A DNA stretch of 64,000 bases from Perognathus longimembris pacificus (GCF_023159225.1 NC_063168.1:39917562-39981561), one strand, 5' to 3'. Counted from the first letter of the stretch, positions 36,045 to 49,568 are shown. The notes: generated from the sequence alone by a model not told the origin. A program made the numbers and translations.

Positions 36045-36259
36045 GCTGGGGATATGGCCTAGTGGCAAGAGTGCTTGCCTCGTATACATGAGGCCCTGGG
36101 ATCGATTCCCCAGCACCACATATACAGAAAATGGCCAGAAGTGGTGCTGTGGCTCAAGTGGCAGAGTGCTAGCCTTGAGCAAGAGGAAGCCAGGGACAGT
36201 GCTCAGGCCCTGAGTCCAAGCCCCAGGACTGGCCAAAAATAAAAAATAAAAAATAAATA
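36045..36259 (+). mobile_element. IDL-Geo SINE
   Basis: Well preserved. Tail AAAAATAAAAAATAAA. Flanking repeats AATAAATACATTG lie just upstream of 36045 and at 36260-36272. Confidence 0.95.
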
Positions 36260-36272
36260 AATAAATACATTG

Positions 36273-36446
36273 CTAGGCGCCGCTGACTCATACTTGGCTC
36301 ATATCTGTCATCCTAGCTAATCAGGAGGCTGAGATCTGAGGATCATAGTTCAAAGTCACCCAGGTAGGAAAGTCTGTGAAACTTTTATCTCCAATTAACT
36401 ACCAAAAAGCACCAGCCTTGAGTTCAAGCTCTAGTACTGACACCAA
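36273..36446 (+). mobile_element. B1-like/Geo SINE with large deletion in the Geo part
   Basis: The head carries a duplicated CTCATA segment. The Geo monomer is reduced to CACCAGCCTTGAGTTCAAGC, losing its middle. Confidence 0.82.
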
Positions 36447-36861
36447 AAGGAATGAGTAAACAAATGAATGAAGAAAGCTTCGGTAAGACTGGGGAAAAAT
36501 ACAGTATTGGCAAGGAAGACAGCAGTTTCACAGCCACATGTTCCAGTCTGTGATTCTGGGGTTCAAACAAAGTGTGCTAAGCAGTAACAATCAACATATT
36601 GATCCTCCAAATCCTCTCTTCCACTCATAAGAAATTAGAACTTACCTGGGAATCCTGCCAACTCTCATTTTTTGGTAACAAAAAAGCTTTATAAATTAGT
36701 TATTGCCATCAAGCTCACACTTGTGTGTGGGTGGTACAACTCTACCCATCACAGTTGCTGCCAGTGCCAGACTCCTGTTCTTGACTATAGGCCAACCTTC
36801 ATGAAATTGTTCAAGACATTTTTCAGTTGCATCTTGGAGACTGGTTATCCAAAACATGGAG

Positions 36862-36948
36862 GTAAGGCTAGAGGTGTGGCTCTAATGTTAGAGCACTAAC
36901 CAGCAAATGAGAGGCCCTGAGTTCAAATCCCACTACTGCCAAAATATA
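36862..36948 (+). mobile_element. Old ID-type monomer
   Basis: tRNA-like unit of about 85 bases, GGTGTGGCTCTAATGTTAGA to GAGTTCAAATCCCACTACT. Confidence 0.65.
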
Positions 36949-37687
36949 AAAATGCAAACACATAGACACAGAAAGCACTGAGGAAACTAATGGTATTTCA
37001 ATCCTAGCAGCAAGCATGTTTATGATTACACAATTTGGGGGTATATACGCACAGACAAGAATGCATACAACACATGAGTGTGCGCAGTATCACCTTGGCA
37101 GCTGTTAAAAGACCAATTTTTCTTACTCTGAAGGTTTTGTGACATCCCAATTCTCACTTATCCTGAAACATCAAGACCTGCCCAACCAGTGAAAGAATAG
37201 CAATACAACAGCCTGTCAGTGTGGGCATGTACACAGCTTGCAGTTAAAGATAATTTTAGGCTATTCAAGGTTCATGAAGCAATTGTCCAAGGTTCTTACT
37301 GATAAAAAAATTGTACTTATCTGCCTATTAAAGATTATGGAAGGGCAAATAGCAAAACCTATTACATAGGAAAGAAGTCTGTAATTGGAAGTGATTATAA
37401 TCAAAGTTGCACTAATTCTCCTTAATTACACTCTGCAAGAGCCTGAATTTCTGACTCAACAAACATAAAACATTAGCAAAAACTTAAGACTGGGTCTTGC
37501 ATTGGAATCATAGGGCAGTTGTTATTTCCTTGAGAAGGACAAAGGTTGCGATCATCTCTATACTAATACACCATGCATCTTACTATGTACACAGAAACCA
37601 CCCGGAAAAGAGGCCAAAACTCAGCTTAGTAACAAGACAACGTTAGCTTGCTAACTAACTCCTTCAGATACATTTTATATCACCAGT
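36949..37687. other. Intronic stretch, no recognisable feature
   Basis: About 740 bases of AT-rich, apparently single-copy sequence. Confidence 0.4.
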
Positions 37688-37762
37688 GTTTTCCCCCAGT
37701 TCAGGAGATTAAAGCCAGGGCCTTATAAAATACTCTATTACTGAGCTACAACCCCAACCCCT
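37688..37762 (-). mobile_element. Old ID-type monomer
   Basis: Reverse tRNA-like unit ending CTGAGCTACAACCCCAACCC. Confidence 0.6.
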
Positions 37763-37826
37763 CCATATCTTCTAAGGTAATTCATTCTGCTATGTTCTGT
37801 TAGTATGTTATCTAATATAAATGTGG

Positions 37827-38072
37827 TTTTTTTTCTTGCCAGACCTGGGACTTGAACTCAGGGCCTGGGCTCTGTCCCTGTGCTTTCTGTGCTCAAGGCT
37901 AGCACTCTACCACTTGAATCACAGTACCACTTTTGTCTTTTTCTGAGTAGTTTATTGGAAATACGAGTCTCACAGACTTTCCTGCCTGGGCTGGCTTCGA
38001 ACTATGACGCGCATATCTCAGTCTCCTGCGTAGCTAGGATTACAGGAATAAGCTACCACCAGTGCCTGGCTG
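37827..38072 (-). mobile_element. B1-like/Geo composite SINE
   Basis: Complete in reverse complement. Confidence 0.9.
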
Positions 38073-38084
38073 GGAAAATTGTTT

Positions 38085-38330
38085 TTTTGTTTTAAGTTTT
38101 AGTGCAAGTCCTGGAGCTTGAATCTGCCTAGGTGCTGTCCCTGAGCTTTTTGGCTCAAGGGGTGCACTCTACCACTTGAGCCACAGCTCCACTTACAGAT
38201 TTTTGGTGGTTAATTGGAGGTAAGATTCTTACAGATTTTTTGCCTGGTCCGGCTTCGAACTACAATACTCAGATCTAAGCCTCTTGAGTTGCTATGATTT
38301 ACAGACATTAGCCACTGGTGCTCAGTGGTT
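38085..38330 (-). mobile_element. B1-like/Geo composite SINE
   Basis: A second copy directly following in the same orientation, more diverged. Confidence 0.87.
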
Positions 38331-41261
38331 GGGAAAGGTTTTTAATAAGCTCCATCACCACAAACATTACAAGTAAGATACTCCAGTTATCTCAGTCTTA
38401 CACATAATTCTTTAAAGTGAAGTAATTGTAGAAAGAGGTATAAGGTTCTTTTTTTATCTTCCATGAATTAAAGGGTATTTGGAATACTTAATGTGAAGGA
38501 AGGCAATTTCCAAGAGGGCTGGAAAGGGACAGCCAAAAGCATCAGAGGTTTTCAATTAGTGCCTATAAAGCCAGAGCCTCTGATTTACATGACCACTAAC
38601 ACAGGCTGAGGCAAATGACAACCTGATTCAGAATAATCTCAGATTGAAATCTGTAAAATGGGAAATCACACCCCTCAAACACTGCCACTAATATTATAGT
38701 AATATATACAATGTTCTCTAAGATGAAAGTGATATACAAATTTCAAGTATTATAAATAATCCTCCTGGAAATCTAATAATCATTCTTCTTTATTATCCCC
38801 CATGCCATTCTACAGCTGTCTCAACAAAGGAACAGAGCACTAAAGCTAAATAACCCCACAAAGGAACAGGCCTCTCCAGGAAAAGTGAGCCAGCTAGCCT
38901 GAGATGAGGCAGCCCACTTAATCAGGAATTTTCTACACTGGCCTCCAATGGGGCTCATTCATTTGGTTGGGAGGTTGGAGGGAGGGAGGGAGGAGGGAGA
39001 GGGAAAATCAATTTATCAAAAAGTTTTAAAGCATTTTTATTGCATCCTGAATCATTCTCTCAATAAATTTAGGATTATGCAGGATTTTAATGTGTATTGA
39101 GTGCAAATCTAAAACAGGGAAGTAAAGTAAGGGAAGACACAAATGTGAAGCCCATATTAATTTTTTTTAAATTCAAAAGCAATCTTTCTAGGAGCTTTGC
39201 CTGCCTCCAGGGAGAAAGATTGAGAGCCACAAATATACTTTCTGCACACCATAGCAAGCCACACCACAGGTCACCAATGACTTTGAGCCATCTACACATG
39301 TGCCCTTTGAATGTTCCTGTTTTCTCACATCTACTTCTAATCTTCTCATTGGACATTAATGTAATTTCTTCAATAAGGAAGTTCTGGTGTGGTGATAGAG
39401 ATGTGGCACTCCAAAAGATTCCTTTTCATAATGAAATGTTACACTAAACGCCTTCCAGAATAAGGCACCTTACACAATATACTGAGTTTTTATAACAATC
39501 TCATAAAATATTGTTCCTATTCTATTGGAACAATTTTCCTACTGCCTCCTAGGCTGAAACAGGCAGAGCAGGGATCCGATGCAGGACCCCAGGCTTCTGA
39601 GGCTATTCAGCATCAGCCCTGGTCTGCACAGTCCTGGATGCATGAATCCAAAGGTAGGAAGAGTCAGATGCTCTGGCCCTTAAGAGGATTGCTAAGGTGC
39701 ACTGACAGTCTGACCGAAACAGTCTCAGGGCCCTTACAGTTTCTGAAGGCTGGACAAGTATAGACAAATGTGACCTGAGGAAAACCAAATTCTATAAGTG
39801 AAAGTTACATAGTATAGCCTCTTCTCTCCCCTCCTTTCCTACCCCCCCCCCCAAAATCAAACAGCGGCCTGCTTTGCAGAATTGTGATCAAAACCACCGA
39901 CACAACCCTCATTTGCCCCAAGCATCTGACATACAAAGGCTTCATATAACCTTGACCAAAATTCTTGTCTTTGCTCTTCCCTTTCTTGTCTCTTCCACAG
40001 CCTATGGGAGAGCAAGTTCTGAGGAACCTAAGTCAACAGTCTAAGTTCTTTTCTCAAGCCCTTGCCATACCCCCAACCCCCAATTTCAGGGACTTACCCC
40101 TCCCCCTTTCCCCAAATGCCTTCCTTTCCTGGAGCCTCTTACATCTCTCCACTACTGTCCGACAAAAGTCCCTGAAACCCACATTAGTGATTCTCAAGAT
40201 AAATCCCTAGGAGCCTGAGGACACCTGAGCACAGGAATCCAGGGGGTGTCCTGTTATACCTAAGACAGCTCTTGGCCAGCAGTTCTACACTATATATTGA
40301 AGTGACAATTTTCTATTTGAAAATAAATATTCTGAGGTGAGTTGTGCAAACCAGCTCTCAAGTTAAAACAACTCCTTGGCATGGCATTCAAGGCCTCCTT
40401 GTCCACTCAGCCTCTTTGGCATGTAGCTCTTGTTTACCAGGTCTGCTGAAATTCCCTTCCATCTACTGACATGGCTTCTCTGTGAGAATAGATCATCTCC
40501 TCTGTTGCTGACCAGAGAGACTGGTTTACATTTAATCACCTATCTCTATATTTCTTTTTGTTGGTTTTATCTTTTCCATATTGTTTATTAGTTAGTGGCC
40601 CAGGGGGGTTCATTCTATGTTCATAGACATATGAACAGATTCAAACCCTCATTACCTCCCCTCAGGCCCCGTCTGTTTCCCCTTTATAAAATCTTCCCAA
40701 AATCTCAACTAGCTTTACTGTTCCATTTTCACACATGTGCAGAAAACATTTTCACTATCCTTCCCCGTTTACCTTCCCCCATCCCTAGAACCCACACATT
40801 AGACAAGACATTTTATATTGCTGTCATTCATTCATTCATTTTTGATTCATTTATATTCCTGTCAATTCATTCATTCATTCATATCCCATCATTTTTAACT
40901 GTATGTTAACTTTCAAAGTTAACTCAATCATGGTATTTCACACATACATATACAGTATTTTAATGAAAATGGCCTTTTTACTTACTCTTGCTTTCCGCAT
41001 GCCCACTACCACTCTATTATTCAATAGCTTTTACTGAGTTCCGCTTTGCCATCTTCATTCACAGATTTGATGCATTTCCGTAATCTCTCAATCCCACAAT
41101 TACAAGAATGTTCTATGTATGTGTGTGATCCTGTGTATATGTGTGTGTGTATACGTTTACATGTAAAAATGTGGAATGCTGCACGAATTTGTTTATCTTC
41201 CTTGCTAATCTTCTCTGCTCCCTTGTTCCAGTTTTAGTTTATATGCTGCCAAAATAAGCAT
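38331..41261. other. Intronic stretch without young SINEs
   Basis: About 2.9 kb. A GGGA-rich microsatellite lies at 38975-39003, a MIR-like relic in reverse at about 39440-39600, and CATT-rich repeats at 40827-40882. No exon recognised. Confidence 0.5.
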
Positions 41262-41382
41262 TTTTGTTTGATTCTGGCAACAGGGGTCTCACTAGGTAGC
41301 CAAGGCTGTCCTCAAATTCACAAGTCTATCTTGACCTCTAGAATGTTGGAATTACAGGTATGTATCATCACACCCAGCCTTT
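41262..41382 (-). mobile_element. B1 monomer
   Basis: Reverse B1: GGGGTCTCACTAGGTAGCC to ATTACAGGTATGTATCATC, without a Geo partner. Confidence 0.8.
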
Positions 41383-41588
41383 CTCTGTCCTTCTAGCACC
41401 AATCACAATGCCTGACACAATAGATGATCAATAAATATTTTTTCACCCACTCACTAATAATAACCAAAACAAAAAAATCAATAACTACTCTAATATGTCC
41501 AATTTTGTAAATCTTACAAATAAAAAGACCACTTTGTAGTGGGAAGTATTCCTGTTAGAACATAGCATTACATACCATTAATAATAAA

Positions 41589-41870
41589 TAGCTAGGCATG
41601 CATGGTTTACACTAGTAATCCTAGCTACCTGGGAGGCTAAGATATGAGAATCACGATTCTCAGGATCATGGTTTAAAGCCAGTCAAGGAAGGAAAGTCTG
41701 TGAGACTCTCATCTCCAATTAACCAGCAAAAAAGTGGAAGTGAGTAGAGCTGTGGCTCAAGTGGTGGAGCATTAGCCTTGAGAAAAAAAAAAAAAAGAAA
41801 AAGAGTGCAGAGACAGTGCCCAGGCCCTGAGTTCAAGCCAAGCTCCAGGACTATCACACACACATACACA
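41589..41870 (+). mobile_element. B1-like/Geo composite SINE with CA-rich tail
   Basis: An internal A14 run interrupts the Geo monomer. The tail is CACACACACATACAC. Confidence 0.88.
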
Positions 41871-41941
41871 AAAATTAAATTCAGTAGTAAAATAAAATTA
41901 GTTGAACATTTAAAAACTGTCATTTAAAAAAGGAGAAGAGA

Positions 41942-42142
41942 GGCCAGGCACCAGTGGTTTACACCTGTAACCCATCCTAACTACACAGGAGGCTGAGATC
42001 TGAGGACTACAGTTTGAAGCCAGCCGAGGTAGGAAAGTCCATGAGACTCTTATTTTCAATTAACCAACAGAAAACCAGAAGTGGCACTATGGCTCAAAGT
42101 GGTAGAGTTCATGCCTTGTAAACCACCAAAAAAAAAAAACTA
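41942..42142 (+). mobile_element. B1-like/Geo composite SINE, Geo truncated
   Basis: Head and linker complete. Geo ends early at GTAGAGTTCATGCCTTG and runs to an A-tail. Confidence 0.88.
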
Positions 42143-43616
42143 AGGTAGAAAACCTCAGTGCATTTCATCAAATTAAGTAAACATTATATTGTGAAATTTA
42201 AATATGTGAGGGTATACATACACAAATATACCCAAATAATATTTATGTATGTATGAAATTACTAATGTAAGATCCCTTCTTATTAAAAATGTGGTCACAT
42301 AATGAAGAATCTCACTGTTAAAAAATGTGGTCATCTTTTTTTCTATTTCTTTCAAAATCATCAGTTGGTTATAGATTAAATCATCACAACAACTCTGAAT
42401 TCCTCCATTCAGTTCAAAAAGAGAATACAGAATCAACTTCCATTATAAAGTTCAGGTCAGACAATAGTTGTGTTCAATGTGCTAATTAAGATGGATCCCT
42501 GAATGTGACAGTTCAAAAGCCAACCCACATGTGGGCATTCCTGAAGATTAGAGCTGATTAAATGCAGAAAGAAAGCCGCACAAACACACCTGTTCATTCT
42601 GTGTTGGGGTTTTAGGTGTCACATTAGTATCAGGTGCATCCTCCTCAAACCCTTCCTCCTCTCCATCCTGTATTTCTCAGGCAGTCTTGAATACCTCTAC
42701 ATTATTTACAAGCATCCCCACAAACACTGGCCTTCCTTCAAATGCTTAAGAGATAGTGAGTGCAATTCCACGGATGATGTGCTTACGGCCTCAGCAGAGG
42801 CTGGCATCACACAATAATCTTTGGCAGAGTACTCAGCTCTGGGTATAAAATTGTATGTGCTAACAGGAGACCTATAAAGGACTAAAAGAGCTGGGTATGT
42901 AAAGTTACTTCTTCAAAATCATACATAAACCAACCCATGAGATTGCCAAACATGTTTCTGGCCAGAGAAAAGGGTAAACATTGTCTATGGGGTACTACTG
43001 GATAAATGATACTGCTAGTGCCATGGATTTAATGATTTTCTGGTGGACAGTCACAGGAAAAAAAGGCTAACTTACACACGAGTTCAAATATGCACTCTGC
43101 TCAGATGAATGGCCTTGGCTATTATAGCAAATTGGGGGGACTCTCACTGTAAATACCACTCTAACATCCCCCTCCTATCATGCCTGCCCACTGGACTCAT
43201 CAAATACCCTAATCCTCCATCAAACACCTTTTCACAGGAAATATGGAAGATACAGAGGTAAAGATGGAAAAGGGCACAGAAATATCCCTGTGACCTAAAG
43301 AAGGAATAGACAAAGGAATTTGTAGCCTTATCTCATGTGACTAAAATAGATAAGGGTAAGACACAGCACCAAAGGAGGCATAGGCCATAATGACAGCTTT
43401 CTATGAAGGACACCTGGTGTATCCCACGTGTCATTACAGACAATGCCCCCAACTTCCAAGTGTAGTTCTGCTAAGTTGACTCTGTCATGGGTAGGCCAGA
43501 TATTGAAAGAATGAAAAATCTGAGGCAAACACTCTTGTTGGGAGGAAGGTTAAACTGCAAGTTTCTTATCAATGACACCTGCTTCTGTTTTTAACCTTAA
43601 AAAAAAAAAAAAAACG
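42143..43616. other. Intronic stretch without recognisable features
   Basis: About 1.5 kb of non-coding, apparently single-copy sequence. Confidence 0.4.
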
Positions 43617-43850
43617 TAGACCATGTACTGGTGGCTCACACCTGTAATCCTAGTTATTTAGGGGGCTGAAATATGAGGATCATGGTTTGGAGCCAGCCTG
43701 GGCAGAAAAATCTGAGAGACTCTTATCTCCAATTAATCCACCCAAAAAACTAGAAGTAGAGCTGTGGCTCAAGTGGCAGAGCATCAGCCTTAAGCAAAAA
43801 AGGTGAGTGAGAGCACTAGGCCTTGAGTACTGGCAAAACAAAAAATAAGC
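43617..43850 (+). mobile_element. B1-like/Geo composite SINE
   Basis: Complete head, linker and shortened Geo. An A16 run precedes it. Confidence 0.9.
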
Positions 43851-44231
43851 AACAAGAAAAAAAAGGGAAGAGGCTTAACCAATACACTTTTTTTTTTTTC
43901 AAGGCTCCAGAGACTAGAAGTCAGGGTCTAGCATGATTGGTCTCATGGTGGAAGCCCTCTTCCTCCTGGCTTCTTGGCAAAGGTCTCTCCGTGTATTCTC
44001 ACACACCTGGGACAAAGGCCATCTCTGTGTCCCTTGGAGAAGAGCACTAGTCCCACTCTGAGGAGGTCTCCTCTCAAAACTTCAGCTCTTATTAACTCCA
44101 GCATTTCGGGGGCTAGGATTTCAACATAGGAATATGAAGGGGAATATGTATATCCTGCACTTAGGTCTTCAACTATGTACATGACAAAATATCCCAAACG
44201 ACATGCACTGAACGTTTAAAATAAATTATCT

Positions 44232-44457
44232 GGGGCTGGGAATATGGCCTAGTGGCAAGAGTGCTTGCCTTGTCTACATGAAGCCCTGGGTTCAATTCTC
44301 CAGCACCACATATATAGAAAATGGCCAGAAGTGGCGCTGTGGCTCAAGTGGCAGAGTGCTAGCCTTGAGCAAAAAGAAGCCAAGGACAGTGCTCAGGCCC
44401 AGAGTTCAAGGCCCAGGACGGACAAAAAATAAAATAAATAAATAAATAAAAATAAAA
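44232..44457 (+). mobile_element. IDL-Geo SINE
   Basis: Complete, with a tail of AAAT repeats. Flanking repeats are AAATTATCTG and AAATTATCG. Confidence 0.94.
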
Positions 44458-45762
44458 GAAATTATCGTTAGGGAATGAGATGGGTTTGAGAAAGAAAGCC
44501 TCCATTGTCCACTGCTGAAGTGCTTGGGTTTTCGCTTTCTTTTCAATGAATGCATTGTAATGTATGATATACAATACACTATTTCATAGTGCATTTTAAT
44601 GTAAAATTCTTAAACACATAAAATGGTTAGCTAAATATCACAAACATTCTCTAAGTTGCAAGAACTTATTTTGAGCATAAATGACTTCTTCAGTCTTGGC
44701 AAAGTGCTCAATAGCTACTCAAGACTTATTCAGGTAATGCTAAAATAAACAGCCATTGTCTCTGGGTTCCAGGAAGTGGCTAACTGGCAGAGGGAGAATA
44801 TGGACTTACCCACCCTGAGTACACACATGAAAATAATAATGTGCAGGGAGTAAGATAGGGAATAATGAGGGCCAAAGAAGCTTCCCAAAGAGAAAAGGTC
44901 AGTGTAAGCCACACAGGCCAAATAGCTCCCTAACAGGACTGGGGCTCAGGGCGGAAACAGTGAAGAAGAGTGCCTGGGTTTACTGAAGGCTCCAGGAATG
45001 CTGAGAGGGGACCCCAGCATCTCCCTGACTTCATTCCAGCTATTTAAGATGCCTACAGGGACAACCTTGTAACTAATGAAGTAACTTCACATACATGTCC
45101 AAGATATTTAAAGAGTGTGAAGAAATTTAAACCCATATGGCAAAATTTTTATCAGCCTCGCCCAGTAACATATATTCAGCACTCAATCATGTCACTATTT
45201 TAGAGTTCTGAAAATTCACAGGCTAAAATTCAAAGCTCAGCTAACTCCCTTGAGCATAAAGCAAAAGGAATACAGAAGAGATAGGAAGTATAAAGTGGAT
45301 GTGGTTACCAGGCAAAGAATGAACAGATTAAGATTCAGAAAGTATTGAAATAATACTTTTTATGTAACTGCTCCTATATTCATTGCTTGTTTCATGTAAA
45401 TGGTCTTTTTTCCCCAAACTGATTACATGTAAGAAGTAGGCTAATGTAGTATTTCTAAGACTCTAGCCTGAAAAAAACTGGAACAACATTCTAGTATTGG
45501 ACACTGGTTCCACTCTAAAAGCAGCTTGGTCTTTGAGGCCTCAAAGAAGAAACCCACAAAATCACCACATACACTAGCAAAGTAGTAACTCAGGTACAAA
45601 CCAAAACTTCTTGCTGGAGACTTATTCTAACCAACTGAAATCCTAATGCTTCTCTTTGTTATTTTTTTCCTGTGATTAGAAAGGCAGTTGTACAGTACTG
45701 GTTCCATTCTTTTCCTTTCACCATTTTTCATTCATTCATCTACTTCCCTTTTCTCTTTTCTT
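44458..45762. other. Intronic stretch without recognisable features
   Basis: About 1.3 kb of non-coding, apparently single-copy sequence. Confidence 0.4.
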
Positions 45763-45906
45763 TTTGTGACAGAGACAGAGTTTCACTATGCAGTTCAGGG
45801 TGGTATAGTGTTCACTATGTAACACTTAGGCTGGCTTCCAACTCACAATCCATCTGCCTCAGCATCTGGAACTAGGACTTCAGGTGTATGTAACTATATC
45901 TGGCTT
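45763..45906 (-). mobile_element. B1-like monomer with internal duplication
   Basis: Reverse B1 in which the CACTATG...G segment occurs twice (near 45783 and 45812). Confidence 0.7.
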
Positions 45907-45933
45907 GGTTCTTTACTTTAAAAAGGAAGTCTT

Positions 45934-46012
45934 TGGGGCTAGGGTATGGCTTAAATGGTAGAATGTTTGCCTTGCAAGCACAAGATCCTGAGATCAAACC
46001 CCAGCACCTCAG
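45934..46012 (+). mobile_element. Old ID-type monomer
   Basis: GGGCTAGGGTATGGCTTAAA to GAGATCAAACCCCAGCACC, without a Geo partner. Confidence 0.75.
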
Positions 46013-46859
46013 ATGGATGGGTAGATAGAATTTGTCAAGTGTGAATGTGAACACTTCCCTTTGCCATTCTATAAAATGTCTATCAATCAACAATATCAAT
46101 TTTCTGAATGTCTGTTGTGAATACCTATTGTCATTTACTGTCATGTTCCTAGCACCTAGCCATTTTTGGAGGAAACAGCTCTATGTGGTTATATGGGAGC
46201 AGCTTTATTCTTATATCCTTCTATGCTCTATATCAGGGATCACTGGCCCAGAGGCAACCACTTGACCAAAGCCTAGTAAATTATTGCCTCTCTCCCAAAT
46301 ACTGGCCATTTTTCAACTGGAACTAGAAAAACTGTGAAAGGGAAGGGACAGGCAGTGAAACCCCGGTGCAGATGGCAGTCATGGCTCCTGCCATTGGGAC
46401 GACCACTTATCAAAACAGAGACAGAAGTCCAGGTCCTCCTCACATTGGGTGTTTAGCTCTCCTTAATCATACGGAATACTCCAGACTCCTTCCAACTCTC
46501 ATATAAACTGCCTTCCTCTACCATGTTATAATTCTTTTGCATGATAAGTCTGATAGTCCTCCAATCTCTAGCCACATTCTCTTTGAGCTGCAGATAGCTG
46601 GACAGCACTGAGGTAGAAAAGTGGCAAAGGAACTAAACTACAGAAGTAAATTAAATGAAAGCAACAAACATGACCACGTGAAACAGCAAGCATCCACCAG
46701 TAGGCTTTCTGATAGTATTACCTAGATCTGCTGCCATCTGTTCCTAAGAAGCTACCACATAAAAGTCACAATATTAGGGTGCTGGTAGCTTTTATAGTCT
46801 TGACTTCTCTTTCTCACTAATCCACCATTACTTCTATAAGAGGGCAGTGGGAGAAATCA

Positions 46860-47245
46860 TACATGCTACAACATGGATGAGCCTTGAAAACAATTTGCTA
46901 AGTGAAACAGACTAGTCAAAATGGCCACATATTGTATGATTCCATTTATACCAAAATTGTAAGTTAATACAAAATTGTAAGTAAAATACAAAATTTTAAG
47001 TTAATTGCTGACAAAGTCATACAATTTTTTTTTCTAATGCCTTGCTTTTAAGTTCAGAATAGACTAATCCCAGTCAGAAGTCAGAAGGTAGATTAATGAT
47101 TACCTGGGGCTCTAAGGAAGGGAAAATGGGAAGCCAGGATTAAATGTGTACAGGATTTCTTTCAGGAGCCATAAAAATGTTCTGGAATTAGATTATGGCA
47201 AATGTTGTACAATTCTGGATACTCTTAAACAACTGAATTATGTAT
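46860..47245 (+). mobile_element. Old L1 (L1M-type) 3' end
   Basis: The order ACATGGATGAGCCTTGAAAA, TGCTAAGTGAAACAGAC, TGTATGATTCCATTTATA, GATTACCTGGGGCT and AATGTTCTGGAATTAGATTA is typical of the 3' end of old mammalian L1 elements. Confidence 0.75.
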
Positions 47246-48350
47246 TCTGAAAGGAAGAATAACTGTGAGATAAATGAGAAAGGAAGGCAAAGGGGGGATG
47301 AGGGGAAGGGAGGGAGGATTAAAGGGAAAGTGAGCCTAAGTATGTATTCAGGAAACTGAGGAAGGAGAAGCCAGTTCTGCAATAGCAAGGCCAAGATGGA
47401 AACTGGCTGCAGAGAAGAGCTGGGTGTGTAGTTAAGAGGTTAATTCAGGAGACCATGGCAGCATGAGACTCTGTGTTCTGGTTCCCTCAAGCCTCAATCA
47501 CCTGCCTCAGCTACCACAAGATTTCAGCCAACATTGAAAGGGAAAAATAGAATTTAAGGTGGAATCAAAGAGTATGATCCACTCTGGGTTCAAAAACAAA
47601 GAAGAAACTGGATCTACAGTCATAGGGAAAAAAGGTAAGGAAATCAGAGGACACCATACCTGAAAAAAATAGACTTGTATTGATAGTCACAAAAGTACTA
47701 AAGTCAAGAGCCACGTGTAATGGTCTAAACAGACTTTCTCTTCACCAGTTTTCATGAACCTCTCTTGGGGATGCTATTTCAGATTCAGATTTCAGAAAAG
47801 ATCGTGGGGGTATTTACTATGTACTTCTCTCTTACAACCCAAGATAATGCATAATTTAGGAAACAGCCTCAACAGTGGATAAGGAAAATAAGGTGTAGCT
47901 ATTAAGTCCTCATAATCCTGACTGTAACATTATATACAAGTACTGAAAGATTGCATTGTACCCTGTAAACATGTACAATTATTGTATTGGTTAAATTGTA
48001 CTATAATGGCTAAATACAAAGCATTTATTTTTAAAAATCCATGCTAACATGCAAGAAGCTGCTTTCTTTCCATTGGGTATAAAAGTGCTACCTCTGAAGA
48101 GAGAGAGGTAGGGATGCTAGAGTGGAAAGGACTAGCTTGGTATGACAAACGAATGAGTTTGTGAACAATGGCCTATCATAAGAGCAGATTTTTGTTGTCA
48201 TGGGATAGTCCCTGGAGACCTGCAGCCTGGCCTCTTCAGGTTTGCTGTGGTGGCAACTGAAGCAGTCAGGACAAGGTTCATGGCCCAGTCTCTTTCCTCC
48301 CAGTGCCAAGTGTTATTCAAGTTACTAGACTCCACCTCTTAAAATGACTA
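47246..48350. other. Intronic stretch, possibly more old LINE sequence
   Basis: Around 47925-48020 (CAAGTACTGAAAGATTGCAT, then GTACAATTATTGTATTGG) the sequence again resembles an old LINE tail. The rest is unremarkable. Confidence 0.4.
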
Positions 48351-48470
48351 GGCTTGTGAGCTGTTGAAGACTCATACCTGTAACCCTAGCTACTTAGGAT
48401 CCTAAAATCTGAGGATAGTGGTTCAAAGCCAGCCCAGGCATAAAAGTACCAATCAATCCACTAGCACAAG
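48351..48470 (+). mobile_element. B1-like head fragment
   Basis: Head only (ACTCATACCTGTAACCCTAG to AGCCCAGGCATAAAAGTACC); linker and Geo missing. Confidence 0.75.
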
Positions 48471-49133
48471 CCAAGATCTATGGCTTCCTAAGGTTCATGG
48501 TAACGAATGGACTAGGAAATAAAAAGACCAGTTCTGGAGTCAATAACTATGTGATTAGCCATCCATTTAGACAAGCTCAAGAAAGATCTTTAAATCATTA
48601 CTATATAAGAAACAAATTATCTTAAGGTAGGTGAATAATTTTCCTATGGTATGTAGTTGGTTCATCTCTAACATTCACTCTCTTCTTCCTTCCTATTATA
48701 TTACAAAATTTCTAGCCAAATGTTTGGGGGGGGGGGGGACTGGCAAAACTCTCCTGATAGAGGGGTATATCTTCTTTATATGAAGTCTACCAGTGCATCC
48801 TATTCTCCAACCCAAGTCATGATTAAGATCAAACTCAGAGAGCTAGATCTCAGGACCATGGGTATGTAAAGTTGCTCTTTTCAATGGAGTTCCCCCAAAA
48901 TGTAGAATTTCTAGGATCTATAGCAGCCATCTTGGAACTGTATACAAGCTAGAGCCTGCTTGTGAATAGAACCTATACTAGAAAAAAAATGCAAAAAGTG
49001 GAGAGAAGGAAACTAAGTCTTGATCATACCACATGGGGCAGGAGCTTAAGGCTGACTTTGACTTAAATAAATTTTCTTTGTTACTTAAGCCACTTTGGAT
49101 TAGGTTTCCTTTTGCTTAAAAATGGCACATGCG

Positions 49134-49342
49134 GGGCTGGGGATATAGCCTAGTGGCAAGCGTGCCTGCCTCGGATACACGAGGCCCTAGGTTCGATTCC
49201 CCAGCACCACATATACAGAAAACGGCCAGAAGCGGCGCTGTGGCTCAAGTGGCAGAGTGCTAGCCTTGAGCGGGAAGAAGCCAGGGACAGTGCTCAGGCC
49301 CTGAGTCCAAGGCCCACGACTGGCCAAAAAAAAAAAAAAAAA
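49134..49342 (+). mobile_element. Young IDL-Geo SINE, first of a pair at one target site
   Basis: Young-subfamily marks GGATACACGAGG and GAGCGGGAAG. Preceded at 49118-49133 and followed at 49343-49358 by the same target sequence, AAAAATGGCACATGCG. Confidence 0.96.
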
Positions 49343-49358
49343 AAAAATGGCACATGCG

Positions 49359-49568
49359 GGGCTGGGGATATGGCCTAGTGGCAAGAGTGCTTGCCTCCTA
49401 TACATGAGGCCTTGGGTTCGATTCCCCAGCACCACATATACAGAAAATGGCCAGAAGTGGCGCTGTGACTCAAGTGGCAGGGTGCTAGCCTTGAGCAAGA
49501 AGAAGCCAGGGACAGTGCTCAGGCCCTGAGTCCAAGCCCCACAGGACTGGCCAAAAAAAAAAAAAAAA
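49359..49568 (+). mobile_element. IDL-Geo SINE, second of the pair
   Basis: A different subtype from its neighbour (CCTATACATGAGG, GAGCAAGAAG). A third copy of the target sequence follows at 49569-49583. Confidence 0.96.
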
